31,861 nucleotides of DNA. Source: UBA6921 sp031363085. Its GTDB lineage: Bacteria; Pseudomonadota; Gammaproteobacteria; SG8-11. The notes under the pieces were generated by a model, which worked only from the letters and a program-made list of their open reading frames with translations, did not search any database and was not told the DNA's origin. The translations under genes and the position numbers were made by a program. The stretch is from assembly GCA_031363085.1 (NCBI GenBank), contig JANLTU010000041.1, positions 1-31,861 on the forward strand. Reading direction: 5' to 3'. Each line of letters opens with the position of its first letter. Position 1 is the first letter of the stretch. Positions 31,628-31,861 of the stretch are shown piece after piece.

Positions 31628-31797
31628 AGATTTTCTTCTCCTGCCGTGTGGCAATTCGAACGCTAACTATCTGGTTATTTTGCCCCGTTGTGTATGCACG
31701 ACAAGCAGCAATCTGTGGCGGTGTAGCGAGCTAATAATCTGTCCGGAGCTGTAGCACGTCATGTGTCCGGTTTCATGATTCACCCTGGAGGTGAGCC

Positions 31798-31861
31798 ATG
31801 AGAAGGACGGAAGTGTTACAGGAGATTCGGAAGATGAGGTTCAACGAGGCGTACGCAGGCT
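31798..31861 (+). mobile_element. Start of an IS transposase gene (ISNCY-like), cut by window edge
   Basis: ATG 31798 behind a GGAGGT ribosome site starts MRRTEVLQEIRKMRFNEAYA, then G at the window edge. This matches my memory of the N-terminus of ISNCY-type transposases (MRTxELxxEIRKMRFEEAY, followed by a helix-turn-helix). Only 21 codons are visible. The upstream AATCTGTCCGGAGC at about 31736-31749 may belong to the left terminal repeat of the insertion sequence. Most of the element lies outside the window. Confidence 0.7.

Overview
The window looks like chromosomal DNA of a Gram-negative proteobacterium, most likely a gammaproteobacterium. Evidence for this is a TonB-dependent receptor, an RND efflux pump, signal peptides followed by outer-membrane-type proteins, and an SCP2-like secreted protein of a kind I associate with gammaproteobacteria. 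I cannot name the species. The ends cut through two genes: the N-terminus of a B12-binding radical SAM protein at the left and the first codons of a transposase at the right.

Layout. (1) 1-8230, minus strand: an apparent signalling operon reading TonB-dependent receptor, YfiR/DUF4154-like periplasmic protein, membrane hybrid histidine kinase with two receivers, receiver-HD-GYP phosphodiesterase, single receiver, tandem receiver protein. A partial B12/radical SAM gene follows. The receptor and periplasmic protein probably sense an external ligand and pass the signal through a phosphorelay whose only visible enzymatic output is breakdown of c-di-GMP. (2) 8518-12746, plus: a two-gene RND efflux system (adaptor and pump). 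(3) 12837-21797: housekeeping and accessory genes on both strands. They include a DNA-deoxyinosine glycosylase, a PPOX-class flavoprotein, an unknown exported protein coupled to a TlpA-like thioredoxin, an unknown membrane/outer-membrane protein, a receiver protein with a broken GGDEF domain, a histidine phosphatase, an SCP2-like protein, a DUF4382 lipoprotein, a GIY-YIG protein, a DUF2237 protein and an M14-type (DUF2817) peptidase.

(4) 21826-27168: a complete type II-C CRISPR-Cas system. A tracrRNA gene is transcribed away from cas9; then come cas9 (988 aa), cas1 and cas2 on the plus strand, and an array of 11 repeats and 10 spacers with an exact 66-bp period. By repeat orientation the crRNAs are read on the minus strand. 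The whole locus lies between two related copies of the 3' end of the M14 peptidase gene: the intact gene on the left and a frameshifted remnant fused to the last, degenerate CRISPR repeat on the right. This suggests the locus arrived as a unit at this gene.

(5) 27169-31861: accessory DNA with REP-like palindromes, a 143-bp palindromic element, a cupin protein, a DUF6196-like gene broken by an in-frame stop, a chorismate-mutase-like protein, a VOC protein, a zinc alcohol dehydrogenase, a methyltransferase, a small antitoxin-like protein and an IS end. Several of the small minus-strand genes end with their stop codon inside a CCTAA/CTTAA motif, and one is followed by an attC-like imperfect palindrome, so part of this region may be a decayed integron cassette cluster.
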